A DNA stretch of 64,000 nucleotides from Eubacterium sp. (GTDB taxonomy: Bacteria > Bacillota > Clostridia > Lachnospirales > Lachnospiraceae): the NCBI GenBank assembly GCA_017433295.1, contig JAFRHL010000034.1:1-64000 (forward strand), given 5' to 3'. Numbering within the stretch: the stretch's first letter is position 1; each line of letters starts with the position of its first letter. This document shows, in pieces, positions 42,278 to 50,488 of this stretch. A program made the position numbers and the translations under genes. The notes below the pieces were generated by a model. It ran no database searches. It saw only the letters and a program-made list of their open reading frames with translations, and was not told where the DNA came from.

Positions 42278-42362
42278 GCAGTCTTGGCGGAATTGGCATA
42301 CGCGCTAGACTAAGGATCTAGTCCGGGCTAACTGGGTGTGGGTTCAAGTCCCACAGACTGCA
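42278..42362 (+). tRNA. tRNA-Leu, anticodon AAG
   Basis: Acceptor stem GCAGTCT/AGACTGC, D-arm starting TGGCGGAATTGGCATACGCG, anticodon stem CTAGA/TCTAG with loop CTAAGGA (anticodon AAG at 42312-42314 by loop position), a long class II variable arm, T-arm GTGGG-TTCAAGT-CCCAC, and discriminator A. CCA is not encoded. The tRNA reads CUU and, if A34 is deaminated to inosine, also CUC and CUA. Confidence 0.93.
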
Positions 42363-42369
42363 TGATAAG

Positions 42370-42401
42370 GGAATCGCTTTCATTAGCGGTTCTCTTTTTT
42401 T
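42370..42401 (+). terminator. Terminator after tRNA-Leu
   Basis: GAATCGCT/AGCGGTTC stem with a 6-base loop, then a T-rich run. Confidence 0.85.
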
Positions 42402-42505
42402 AATAATGTGTTGTTGTATTTGACTGGAAATAGATGAATGTGGCAGTATACTTGCTTTGTGGTCTGTAAATGATAAGAACAGCATACTTGAAAAAGGAGA
42501 TAACA

Positions 42506-43312
42506 ATGAGAAATAAAATATACTTATATTTAATGGCAGCAGCGATAGGGGTTATGACAGTGCTGACACCGGCAGAAACCATGGCGGCAGGCAGAATAGC
42601 CACCCCCCGTGAGATGATACCAAAGAATTCCAACACTGCCTCCTATAATATGACGGTAAAATCCGATATTGGTGAAAGAACATACACCATATTTGCCCAG
42701 AGGGCATCTGGGATTTCGAAGAAGTCTTTTATATGGCAGCATGGATGTGCGGTCAGCTCACTGACTACGGTCTTATCTGCCCATACGGTAAGATATAGTC
42801 AGTATACACCTGAAAAGACCTTCAGGATCCTGGAGAAGAAGGCTTTGGGAGCCAGGATCTGGAATTCCAATTATCATAAATCTGTAAAAAAACAGAGGCC
42901 TTTGTCATTATATGGTATTTCCAGAGTGCTGAATTATTGCAGAGTGAAAAATCGTTATGTAAGACGCTTCAGGGACAAGGCTGCCGTGGCGGCAATTAAA
43001 AACCATTTATATAAAGGAAAGCCCGTAATTATTGAAGTGAATAATCATACCCAGAAAAATGGAAAATTCTCTTCAAAATATAATAAAACATGGTCTCTTT
43101 CCAAGCATACAATGGTACTGATCGGTATGACAGATGATGATAGAGTGATCGTCGCTGATTCGGCGACCCGGCCCTGGTCCCGCCAGAGACAGCGGGTGAA
43201 GCTTACGAGAATGGAATCCCTGGTTAAGTTCATGATCCCCTGCAGCGGGAGTTCAAAAAGTTGTTATTATACATCTTACAGATATTGCGGAGGATATATA
43301 TTAGTACAATAA
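42506..43312 (+). CDS. Secreted C39-like papain-fold cysteine peptidase
   Basis: 268 residues from the ATG at 42506 (AAGGAG upstream); an in-frame codon 12 residues earlier has no ribosome site. Signal peptide with cleavage near AMAAG. Catalytic-type residues are Cys in WQHGCAVSSLTTVLSAH (about 79), His in WSLSKHTMVLIGM (about 210) and Asp in VIVADSATRPW. This is the order of peptidase C39-like domains. No leader-peptide transporter is nearby, so it is more likely a secreted hydrolase acting at the wall than a bacteriocin-processing protease. Confidence 0.75.
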   Translation: MRNKIYLYLMAAAIGVMTVLTPAETMAAGRIATPREMIPKNSNTASYNMTVKSDIGERTYTIFAQRASGISKKSFIWQHGCAVSSLTTVLSAHTVRYSQYTPEKTFRILEKKALGARIWNSNYHKSVKKQRPLSLYGISRVLNYCRVKNRYVRRFRDKAAVAAIKNHLYKGKPVIIEVNNHTQKNGKFSSKYNKTWSLSKHTMVLIGMTDDDRVIVADSATRPWSRQRQRVKLTRMESLVKFMIPCSGSSKSCYYTSYRYCGGYILVQ

Positions 43313-43390
43313 ATCCCCTTATGTCAGGTTTTCTGGTGCCATAAAGCTTGACCAATTGAGAAATAATCCGGAGAATAGACCGGACTTTCC

Positions 43391-43419
43391 TTGCTCTGTG
43401 ATTGGGGTCATGATATAAT
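43391..43419 (+). promoter_or_regulatory. Promoter of the SH3b protein gene
   Basis: TTGCTC (43391-43396), 17-base spacer, TATAAT (43414-43419). Confidence 0.7.
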
Positions 43420-43485
43420 GATAATAACTTTTGTACTTAAGTTCTTATCAGCGTGCCTCAATGGGGACGGGAAAGGAGTGAAACT

Positions 43486-43965
43486 ATGAAAAGATCAGTA
43501 AAAGTTTTAATTGTAGTGCTGGCTTTATTGTTGCTTGCTGCTCCGGTATATGCCGCAAAAAGAGTTGTAATAACGGCAGATTTAAATGTCCGTAAGGGCC
43601 CCGGAAAAGGGTACAGGGTGATGGGTTCGGTAAGCGAAGGGACCTCTTTGCCTTATAAGAATAAAAGTGCCAAGGATGACCGGGGAGTAAGATGGTATAA
43701 GGTAAAATATAAGAATAAAACCGGCTGGGTTTCTTCCAGATATTCTTACTTAACATCAACGTCAAGGAAGGTAGTAACAACAGGAAATGTGAACCTGCGC
43801 TGGGGCCCCGCCCGCTACTATGATGAGTATACTTCTGTAAGAAAGGGTAAATCATTGACTTATCTGGGTAAGTACAGTTATGATGACCGGGGAGTTAAGT
43901 GGTACAAGGTTTCTTACAATGGCTACGGTGTCTGGGTATCCTCCAGATACTCTAAATTGAAGTAA
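43486..43965 (+). CDS. Secreted protein with two bacterial SH3 domains
   Basis: 159 residues from the ATG at 43486 (AAAGGAG upstream). Signal peptide MKRSVKVLIVVLALLLLAAPVYAA. Two SH3b repeats follow: LNVRKGPGKGYRVMGSVSEGTSLPY...DDRGVRWYKVKYKNKTGWVSSRYS, and VNLRWGPARYYDEYTSVRKGKSLTYLGKYSYDDRGVKWYKVSYNGYGVWVSSRYS. SH3b domains bind peptidoglycan peptides. No catalytic domain is present, so it is probably a wall-binding or sensing protein. It sits among other wall-acting secreted proteins. Confidence 0.85.
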   Translation: MKRSVKVLIVVLALLLLAAPVYAAKRVVITADLNVRKGPGKGYRVMGSVSEGTSLPYKNKSAKDDRGVRWYKVKYKNKTGWVSSRYSYLTSTSRKVVTTGNVNLRWGPARYYDEYTSVRKGKSLTYLGKYSYDDRGVKWYKVSYNGYGVWVSSRYSKLK

Positions 43966-43990
43966 TATGTCTGTTACAACAGGTATGATT

Positions 43991-44034
43991 CGGCAGCTGG
44001 CAGACCGGACAGGGCTGCCGGCTCTTCTTTTTTA
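43991..44034 (+). terminator. Terminator of the SH3b gene
   Basis: CGGCAGC (43991-43997) pairs with GCTGCCG (44014-44020), followed by GCTCTTCTTTTTT. Confidence 0.75.
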
Positions 44035-44148
44035 TCTATAACACCAGTAAAGCGGGAAGTATGCCGGTCCAATTTATTTAAAAGCAAAGTCCGGCAAAAG
44101 CCGGATTTGAACTGACATAAGAACTATACATATAAGGAGATTAAAAAG

Positions 44149-45264
44149 ATGCATTACGATTATCTTGTGGTAGGTGCCGGCCTTTTTGGAGCGGTTTTCG
44201 CCCGGCAGGCGGTGGAAGCCGGAAAAAAGGTTCTGGTGATCGATAAAAGACCTTCTATCGGAGGAAATGTCTTCACAGAAGAGGTGGAAGGGATTCAGGT
44301 CCATAAATATGGCGCCCATATTTTCCACACCAATAATAAGGAGGTCTGGGAATATGTGAACCGGTTTGCGGAATTTAACCGTTTCACCAATTCACCGGTG
44401 GCCAATTATAAGGGGGAGCTTTACTCTCTGCCCTTTAATATGTACACCTTCAATAAGATGTGGGGTGTGGTCACACCTGAAGAGGCGGCGGCTGAGATTG
44501 AGAGACAGCGGGAGGCCGCCGGGATCACAGAGCCGGCCAACCTGGAAGAGCAGGCCATCAGCCTGGTGGGAACGGATATTTATGAGAAGCTTATCAAAGG
44601 CTATACCCAGAAACAGTGGGGGCGGCCCTGCACAGAGCTTCCTTCCTTCATCATCAAAAGGCTTCCGGTCCGCCTGACCTTTGATAATAATTATTTCAAT
44701 GCTGCCTATCAGGGAATCCCCATGGGCGGTTATACAAAGATGGTTGCCGGTATGCTTGAGGGCATCGAGGTCCGTCTCAATTGTGATTACTTTAAGAACA
44801 GGGATGAGCTTGACGGACTGGCAGACAAGGTGATCTATACCGGTCCTGTGGATGCCTACTTTGACTATAAGCTGGGTTATCTGGAGTACCGTTCCGTCAG
44901 GTTCGAGACGGAGCTTCTGGATATGCCTAATTATCAGGGGAATGCAGCGGTGAACTATACGGATGCCGAGACACCCTGGACCCGGATCATAGAGCACAAG
45001 TGGTTTGAGTTTGGCAAGGACGCCCAGGGAAATGATCTCCCCAAAACAGTCATCAGCCGGGAGTACAGTTCTGAGTGGAAGCCCGGGGATGAGCCTTATT
45101 ATCCGGTCAATAATGAACGGAATAATTCTTTGTATCTTAAATACAAGGAGATGGCGGACGCGGAAGAAGGAGTCGCCTTTGGAGGACGTCTGGCAGAGTA
45201 TAAATATTATGACATGGATGCGGTGATCGCATCAGCGCTGGATTTCAGTCGAAAAGAATTATAA
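44149..45264 (+). CDS. glf: UDP-galactopyranose mutase
   Basis: 371 residues. It converts UDP-Galp to UDP-Galf, the donor for galactofuranose in surface glycans, using reduced FAD. YDYLVVGAGLFGAVFARQA is the FAD-binding fold, with SIGGNVFTE, VHKYGAHIFHTNNKEVWEYVN, LPFNMYTFNKMWG and YTQKQWGRPCTELPSFIIKRLPVRLTFDNNYF (about 152-183) being Glf hallmarks. AGGAGA precedes the ATG. No glycosyltransferase genes are adjacent, so it is a lone supply gene for surface polysaccharide made elsewhere. Confidence 0.95.
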   Translation: MHYDYLVVGAGLFGAVFARQAVEAGKKVLVIDKRPSIGGNVFTEEVEGIQVHKYGAHIFHTNNKEVWEYVNRFAEFNRFTNSPVANYKGELYSLPFNMYTFNKMWGVVTPEEAAAEIERQREAAGITEPANLEEQAISLVGTDIYEKLIKGYTQKQWGRPCTELPSFIIKRLPVRLTFDNNYFNAAYQGIPMGGYTKMVAGMLEGIEVRLNCDYFKNRDELDGLADKVIYTGPVDAYFDYKLGYLEYRSVRFETELLDMPNYQGNAAVNYTDAETPWTRIIEHKWFEFGKDAQGNDLPKTVISREYSSEWKPGDEPYYPVNNERNNSLYLKYKEMADAEEGVAFGGRLAEYKYYDMDAVIASALDFSRKEL

Positions 45265-45271
45265 ACTAAAA

Positions 45272-45315
45272 GCCGGGAGGGAGCCGTTATCTGGCTCCCT
45301 CCCGGCGTCTGTTTT
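45272..45315. terminator. Terminator between convergent glf and glmM
   Basis: Perfect 14-bp stem GCCGGGAGGGAGCC/GGCTCCCTCCCGGC with a 7-base loop. T-rich sequence follows on the plus strand after four bases. Confidence 0.85.
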
Positions 45316-45326
45316 CAAAAAAGTAC

Positions 45327-46676
45327 TTACTCTTCTATATGCCCTTTCTTTTTGATCACTTCGATAACGGAATCCACATATTTCTCACAGATCTCGTCTG
45401 TGTCTGCTTCCACCATGACGCGGATCACGGGCTCGGTGCCGGATTCGCGAACCAGGATGCGGCCGCTGTCGCCTAAGTCATCGGCAACCTTCTGTACCGA
45501 ATCCTGAACATCAGGATCGTTCTGGGCCTCGGGTTTGCTCTTTACCCGGACATTCTTAAGCACCTGGGGATAGAAGACCACAGGAGCTGCCAGCTCGCTC
45601 ATGGGCTTTTCCTTAGCCAGCATGACTTCCATAAGCTTTAAGGAGGTCAGAATACCGTCGCCGGTGGTGGCGTACTTGGTGAAGATGATATGGCCTGACT
45701 GCTCGCCGCCTATCCGGTGTCCGTTCTGGACCATATTCTCATAAACGTATTTATCGCCTACCTTGGTCTTCTCATACTCGATCCCGACTTTATCAAATGC
45801 CTTGTAAAGGCCGAAATTGCTCATTACAGTGGTGACAACCTTATTATTGATCAGCTTGCCGCGCTCCTTCATGTACAGACCGTAAATGTAAAGGATGTGG
45901 TCGCCGGTTACCAGGTTGCCCTTTTCATCCACGCAAAGACAACGGTCCGCATCTCCGTCGTAGGCGAAGCCGATATCCAGGCCCTTGTCCACTACAAATT
46001 TCTGCAGATGCTCGATATGTGTGCTGCCGCAGTCGGTATTGATATTGTAGCCGTCCGGTGAATCGTTGATCACATAGGTCTTAGCGCCCAGGGCGTCAAA
46101 GACGCCTTTGGCGATCTGCCATGCGGCGCCGTTGGCCACATCAAGGCCCACTTTTACGTCCTTAAAGCTGTACTTGGACATGGAAATGAGATAGCCGATA
46201 TAACGGTTCCTTCCTGCCACGTAGTCAACTGTCCTGCCGATATTTTCCCGTTCGGCCACCGGGATCTCAAGCTTGTCATCTATGTATTCTTCGACTTTGA
46301 GGATGGTTTCCTCATCCATTTTCTCCCCGTCCCCGTTTAACAGTTTGATGCCGTTATCGTAATAGGGGTTGTGGGATGCGGAGATCATGATACCGCAGTC
46401 GAAATCATCTACTCGGGTGATATATGCCACCGAGGGAGTGGTGGTAACGTGCATGATGTAGGCATCTGCGCCGCTGGCCATGAGGCCGGTACAAAGGGCG
46501 TATTCAAACATGTAGCTGGAACGCCTGGTATCCTTTCCAATGACGATCTTTGCCTTCTTTCCTTCCCTGGCGCCATAATACCAGCCCAGGAAACGGCCGA
46601 TCTTTACGGCATGCTCAAAGGTCAGGTTCTTGTTGGCTTCTCCCCGGAAGCCGTCTGTACCGAAATATTTACCCAT
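45327..46676 (-). CDS. glmM: Phosphoglucosamine mutase
   Basis: 449 residues. It interconverts glucosamine-6-phosphate and glucosamine-1-phosphate for UDP-GlcNAc. GKYFGTDGFRGEANKNLT is the GlmM start. GIMISASHNPYYDNGIKL holds the catalytic Ser (about residue 100). FAYDGDADRCLCVDEKG is the metal loop, GEQSGHIIF the sugar loop, and RILVRESGTEPVIRVMVEA the phosphate loop. The start lies one base after the nagB stop, so the two are translated together. Downstream it meets a convergent terminator. Confidence 0.95.
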   Translation of the reverse strand: MGKYFGTDGFRGEANKNLTFEHAVKIGRFLGWYYGAREGKKAKIVIGKDTRRSSYMFEYALCTGLMASGADAYIMHVTTTPSVAYITRVDDFDCGIMISASHNPYYDNGIKLLNGDGEKMDEETILKVEEYIDDKLEIPVAERENIGRTVDYVAGRNRYIGYLISMSKYSFKDVKVGLDVANGAAWQIAKGVFDALGAKTYVINDSPDGYNINTDCGSTHIEHLQKFVVDKGLDIGFAYDGDADRCLCVDEKGNLVTGDHILYIYGLYMKERGKLINNKVVTTVMSNFGLYKAFDKVGIEYEKTKVGDKYVYENMVQNGHRIGGEQSGHIIFTKYATTGDGILTSLKLMEVMLAKEKPMSELAAPVVFYPQVLKNVRVKSKPEAQNDPDVQDSVQKVADDLGDSGRILVRESGTEPVIRVMVEADTDEICEKYVDSVIEVIKKKGHIEE

Positions 46677-46677
46677 C

Positions 46678-47469
46678 TTATAATCTCTCCTTCTTCTCTA
46701 TATCCAGGAAATACTTATAGGTATCTACTGTCAGCTCGCCGCAGGCATCCTCGTCACAGGCGATGATGGCTCCGTTGTGCATCTGCAGTGCAGAGCAGGT
46801 CCACTTCTGGCTTACGCTGCCTTCAACTGTGGCGGCCAGGGCCCGGGCTTTGTTATGGCCGGAGATCAGGACCAGGACTTCTTTGGAATCTGTCACGGTA
46901 CCGATGCCCACGGAAAGTGCCTGGGCGGGAACCTTTTCCGGATCATTGTCAAAGAAACGGGAGTTGACGATCCTGGTATCTGTGGTAAGATCTCTGACAC
47001 CGGTGCGGGATGTGAGGCTGGTGAATGGCTCATTGAAGGCCAGGTGGCCGTCAACGCCGATGCCGCCCATGAAGAGGTCGATGCCGCCGTAGGAAGCGAT
47101 CTTTTCTTCATATTTTCTGCATTCTTCCTCGGGATCCTCTGTCATGCCGTCTAAGATGTTGATGTTTTCTGCCTTCATGTCCACCAGGTGGTCGAACAGG
47201 TACTCATGCATGAAATACCAGTAGCTCTGGTCGTGGTCCTTGGGAAGGCCGAGGTATTCGTCCATATTGAAGGTAACTACATTCTTAAAGGAAACTTCTC
47301 CGGCCTTGTTCTTCCGGATCAGCTCCTTGTAAACGCCGATGGGGCTTGAGCCGGTGGGGAGACCAAGGATAAAGGGTCTGTCTTCCTTGTGTCCGTTGAT
47401 CTTATCTGCGATGTAGTCAGCGGCCCATTTGCACATTTTCTCGTAGTTATCCTGAATTACAACTCTCAT
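46678..47469 (-). CDS. nagB: Glucosamine-6-phosphate deaminase
   Basis: 263 residues. It converts glucosamine-6-phosphate to fructose-6-phosphate and ammonia. [49 protein letters not shown] (about 66-97, catalytic Asp in NMDEY) and [18 protein letters not shown] (about 134-151, catalytic His) are diagnostic. AAAGGAG precedes the ATG. Coupling with glmM lets the cell switch glucosamine-6-phosphate between breakdown and wall synthesis. A promoter and a 13-bp tandem repeat lie just upstream. Confidence 0.95.
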   Translation of the reverse strand: MRVVIQDNYEKMCKWAADYIADKINGHKEDRPFILGLPTGSSPIGVYKELIRKNKAGEVSFKNVVTFNMDEYLGLPKDHDQSYWYFMHEYLFDHLVDMKAENINILDGMTEDPEEECRKYEEKIASYGGIDLFMGGIGVDGHLAFNEPFTSLTSRTGVRDLTTDTRIVNSRFFDNDPEKVPAQALSVGIGTVTDSKEVLVLISGHNKARALAATVEGSVSQKWTCSALQMHNGAIIACDEDACGELTVDTYKYFLDIEKKERL

Positions 47470-47500
47470 GGTATTTATTCTCCTTTATTTTATGTCGTTA

Positions 47501-47539
47501 ATACTTGTGATCGAGTCCTGTGATCGATACTTGTGATCG
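47501..47539 (-). repeat. Three 13-bp tandem repeats, probable nagB operator
   Basis: On the minus strand the units are CGATCACAAGTAT, CGATCACAGGACT and CGATCACAAGTAT, exactly adjacent. They lie just downstream of the predicted nagB promoter, in the first 50 bases of the transcript. This position fits a repressor array. Confidence 0.6.
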
Positions 47540-47549
47540 GGTTTTGAGG

Positions 47550-47579
47550 TTTATACCGGTAATTGATACAAGAGATCAA
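47550..47579 (-). promoter_or_regulatory. Promoter of nagB-glmM
   Basis: On the minus strand TTGATC (47579-47574), 18-base spacer, TATAAA (47555-47550). The -35 box overlaps the stop codon of the upstream gene. Confidence 0.55.
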
Positions 47580-48232
47580 TTCTTGGAGATGACCTCACCG
47601 GTGTTTTTATGGATGCTGTTTTCCGGTATCACGCCCCTGACGCAGGAGGTGGGATAGACGTTGCTGTGCCTTCCTATGACAGTGCCCGGATTGCACACGG
47701 CATTGCAGCCGACTTCTACATAATCTCCAAGCATGGCTCCGAACTTCTTAATGCCGGTTTCCAGGTGTTCGTCTCCATTGTGGACAATAACCAGCTTCTT
47801 GTCGCTTTTAACATTGGAAGTAATGGAGCCGGCACCCATATGGCTGTAATAACCCAGAATGGAATCTCCCACATAATTATAATGGGGTGTATGGACATGG
47901 TCAAATAAAATGACATTTTTAAGCTCAACGGAGTTGCCCACTACGCAGTTGGCACCGACCAGGGCGCTGCTGCGGATAAAGGCGCAGTGACGGACTTCTG
48001 TCTCCGGTCCGATGATGCAGGGGGCTCCCAGATAAGCAGAGGGGAATACCTTTGCCGTTTTGTGTACCCAGACCTGAGGCTGTATTTCTTCGTAGTCGGG
48101 TCCCAGAGTCGGTCCCAGAGTGAGGATAAAATCTTTGATACCCTTGAGAGCCTCCCAGGGATATGTAAACTGAGATAGGTAATCCTTTGCAAGGGTGTGG
48201 TCAAGATCATAAAGATCGACTATCTTATACAT
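47576..48232 (-). CDS. Left-handed beta-helix protein, GlmU C-terminal-like
   Basis: 218 residues. Hexapeptide repeats form a left-handed beta-helix: VWVHKTAKVFPSAYLGAPCIIGPETEVRHCAFIRSSALVGANCVVGNSVELKNVILF, and further GAMLGDYVEVGCNAVCNPGTVIGRHSNVYPTSCV. The stretch HTPHYNYVGDSILGYYSHMGAGSITSNVKSD resembles the acetyltransferase half of GlmU. The uridylyltransferase domain is absent. It is encoded upstream of nagB-glmM, so it probably acts on a hexosamine phosphate or UDP-sugar. Catalytic His residues are plausible but not proven. Confidence 0.8.
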   Translation of the reverse strand: MYKIVDLYDLDHTLAKDYLSQFTYPWEALKGIKDFILTLGPTLGPDYEEIQPQVWVHKTAKVFPSAYLGAPCIIGPETEVRHCAFIRSSALVGANCVVGNSVELKNVILFDHVHTPHYNYVGDSILGYYSHMGAGSITSNVKSDKKLVIVHNGDEHLETGIKKFGAMLGDYVEVGCNAVCNPGTVIGRHSNVYPTSCVRGVIPENSIHKNTGEVISKN

Positions 48233-48428
48233 ATATCATGCTCCTGTTCAGAATATTTGCCCCTTTTTTCGGACCGGGGAAATCTGCCTTTTAGATCTGT
48301 ATAAATGTCAGATAAAGTGGACAAATATGCAAGATCCGTCTAAATGGCAGAACATCAGGGCGATTTATGATCCGGTCACCGGCATGGGGCATCTCCTTGC
48401 CTGAAAAAACCCTGAAAATCTATGATAA

Positions 48429-48458
48429 ATTATAAAACAAAATCCTGCAAATTGTCAA
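48429..48458 (-). promoter_or_regulatory. Promoter of the beta-helix protein gene
   Basis: On the minus strand TTGACA (48458-48453), 18-base spacer, TATAAT (48434-48429). Both boxes match consensus. The leader to the ATG is about 190 bases and shows no glmS ribozyme or other element I know. Confidence 0.85.
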
Positions 48459-48509
48459 TATGAATATGATGAATTCATCAATATATCAAGATAATATGCA
48501 GGATTTGAT
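48441..48509 (-). terminator. Long hairpin after yvcK
   Basis: AAATCCTGCA (48440-48449) pairs with TGCAGGATTT (48499-48508), with an inner GATGAATTCATC palindrome. Its 3' arm overlaps the spacer of the next promoter. Minus-strand sequence after the stem is TTGTTTTATAATTT. Confidence 0.5.
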
Positions 48510-48515
48510 TTATAA

Positions 48516-49469
48516 TTATTCCTTCATGAGGTAGGAGAAGATCAGGAAGGCTGTTTTCAGAGCGTTATGCCGGATTCTTCCTTCATCGATACTGAAAATA
48601 TCATCTTCTATGATCTCTGCTCCCAGAGCTTTTATCTTGTCACGGTCCAGTTCTACCAGAGATTTGTTCTCGGTAAGAAGATACTTTTCTATGATAGCCT
48701 TGTCGATGCTGGCATTATTGCCGATGACCACATCCACCTTCCGGTGCTTTAAGTAGCGGTTTAGAATAGAAAGGTGATCGCTGACATCATAATTGTCCGT
48801 CTCCCCGGGCTGGGTCACCAGATTGGATACATACATGATGGGAGCTTTTGACTCCATCATGGCATCCACGATACCCTCCGCCAGAAGATGAGGCAGGATA
48901 CTGGTATAAAGGCTGCCGGGACTGAATATAATGAGATCACTGTTCAGGATCTTGTTTTTAACTGCGTTGCTGATATGGATATCGTGGTCATAGGAAAGAC
49001 TGGATATGTTTCTGACATTCTGGCTGACGCTTTCCTCGCCGAAAAACTCCAGGTGCTTGTCGGCATTTCTTCCCACCAGGTCCACCCTTTCTTCTGTCAG
49101 GGGAAGTACTTCTCCCTTAATATCCAGCAATTTGCACATGTAACGGGTGGCTTCTGTCAGATTGCCCTTTAAGTCGATGAGGGCGGTAAGGAGAATGTTC
49201 CTGATCGGATGGTTATAAAGGGTAGAGCCTTCATTTTTAAAACGATATCTCAGCAGCCGGATCATATCTTCTTCTGCGTCGGCCATGGCCAGCAATACCT
49301 TGCCCACGTCGCCCACTGCCGGAATGTCAAATTCTTCTTTTAATACGCCGGTGCTGCTGCCGTTATCACTTACCGTGATGACCGTGGTCACTTCCACCGG
49401 AAAAAGCTTCAAGCCTGACAGGAGGCAGGACAGTCCGGTTCCTCCTCCGAATACGATTACTTTCTTCAT
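48516..49469 (-). CDS. yvcK: YvcK/CofD-like gluconeogenesis factor
   Basis: 317 residues. VIVFGGGTGLSCLLSGLKLFPVEVTTVITVSDNGSSTGVLKEEFDIPAVGDVGKVLLAMAD (about 3-65) is the hallmark of the YvcK family; NHPIRNILLTALIDLKGN and LIIFSPGSLYTSILPHLLAEGI also match. In Bacillus it binds UDP-GlcNAc and is needed for growth on gluconeogenic carbon and normal wall synthesis. The neighbouring amino-sugar genes fit this. It is a single gene here, without rapZ or whiA beside it. ATG is preceded by GGAGATATT. Confidence 0.93.
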   Translation of the reverse strand: MKKVIVFGGGTGLSCLLSGLKLFPVEVTTVITVSDNGSSTGVLKEEFDIPAVGDVGKVLLAMADAEEDMIRLLRYRFKNEGSTLYNHPIRNILLTALIDLKGNLTEATRYMCKLLDIKGEVLPLTEERVDLVGRNADKHLEFFGEESVSQNVRNISSLSYDHDIHISNAVKNKILNSDLIIFSPGSLYTSILPHLLAEGIVDAMMESKAPIMYVSNLVTQPGETDNYDVSDHLSILNRYLKHRKVDVVIGNNASIDKAIIEKYLLTENKSLVELDRDKIKALGAEIIEDDIFSIDEGRIRHNALKTAFLIFSYLMKE

Positions 49470-49510
49470 AATATCTCCATTTCACAGTCTCTGGCCGGTT
49501 TTACCCTGCT

Positions 49511-49539
49511 ATTATAATTTATTTCATGGTAAATGACAA
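49511..49539 (-). promoter_or_regulatory. Promoter of yvcK
   Basis: On the minus strand TTGTCA (49539-49534), 17-base spacer, TATAAT (49516-49511). The 332-base divergent region to thrH holds this and a thrH -10 box; no other feature is seen. Confidence 0.75.
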
Positions 49540-49681
49540 TAGAAGTTATTGCTTTATTTGTGATCAGGAGGTTCTGATATAATCGTTTCGATATAGCAGA
49601 AATATTCAGATAGTAATGCCTTTATGCAAATAGACAAATTATGCAGCTCCCGGGGAAAGTTTTGATTTCCCTAAAGAGATA

Positions 49682-49710
49682 GTGCATGTTCTGATAATCT
49701 GTGATATAAT
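49682..49710 (+). promoter_or_regulatory. Probable thrH promoter
   Basis: TATAAT at 49705-49710 preceded by TGTGA, with a poor -35 match (GTGCAT, 49682-49687) at 17 bases. The leader is about 85 bases. Confidence 0.45.
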
Positions 49711-49801
49711 CTCGAAGGAATAGTCCTTAAACAGTTTTTCAGAGTGAGAAAACCGGCAAACATACATGCAGTATTGAGCCTGTGATATTAAGGAGGAGAA
49801 A

Positions 49802-50413
49802 ATGACCAACGATATGAATGTAGTATGCCTGGATCTGGAAGGTGTCCTGGTGCCTGAGATCTGGATCGCATTTGCAGAAGCGACCGGAATACCCGAACTG
49901 AAAAGAACCACCAGAGATGAGCCTGATTATGATAAGCTGATGAATTTCAGATTAGATATACTGAATGAGCGTGGACTGGGTTTAAAGGAGATCCAGGAGA
50001 CCATCGCCACCATTGACCCCCTGCCGGGTGCTTTGGAATTCCTTGATGAACTTCGTTCCATCACTCAGGTCCTCATACTGAGCGATACTTTTACACAGTT
50101 CGCCCAGCCCCTTATGAAAAAGCTGGGCTGGCCCACTTTATTCTGCAACACCCTGGAAGTGGCAGAGAATGGAAAGATCACCGGTTACAGGATGAGGGTA
50201 ACCAATTCCAAGCTCTCAACGGTAAAGGCGCTCCAGTCTGTCGGTTTTGAGACCATTGCCTGCGGTGACAGTCATAATGATCTGGGTATGATCCTGAATG
50301 GCAAGGCAGGCTTCCTGTTTAAGAGTACGGATCAGATCAAAAAAGATTATCCCCAGCTGCCGGCATACGAAGAGTATGATGAGCTGCTGGCGGCTATTAA
50401 AGAAGTGCTGTGA
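49802..50413 (+). CDS. thrH: Phosphoserine phosphatase / homoserine phosphotransferase ThrH
   Basis: 203 residues, the normal ThrH length. HAD motifs: VVCLDLEGVLVPEIWIAFAEATGI (motif I DxEG with the nucleophile Asp, about 10), LILSDTFTQFAQPLMKKLG (motif II), and CGDSHNDLGMIL (motif IV). The enzyme removes phosphate from phosphoserine and can transfer it to homoserine. It links with the hom and lysC genes of the same pathway encoded 14 kb away. AAGGAGGAG precedes the ATG. It is a single-gene unit. Confidence 0.92.
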   Translation: MTNDMNVVCLDLEGVLVPEIWIAFAEATGIPELKRTTRDEPDYDKLMNFRLDILNERGLGLKEIQETIATIDPLPGALEFLDELRSITQVLILSDTFTQFAQPLMKKLGWPTLFCNTLEVAENGKITGYRMRVTNSKLSTVKALQSVGFETIACGDSHNDLGMILNGKAGFLFKSTDQIKKDYPQLPAYEEYDELLAAIKEVL

Positions 50414-50488
50414 TCAGCTGTGACCAGATAAGACCGGCGGGTATGAGCAGCAGGTATTCACTGCCCGGAATGGCCTGCCGGAGATGGT

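Noticed and set aside
48233-48422. Possible glmS-type ribozyme in the 190-base leader of the beta-helix gene
   Set aside because: The amino-sugar context invited a check, but no glmS ribozyme core sequence could be recognised.
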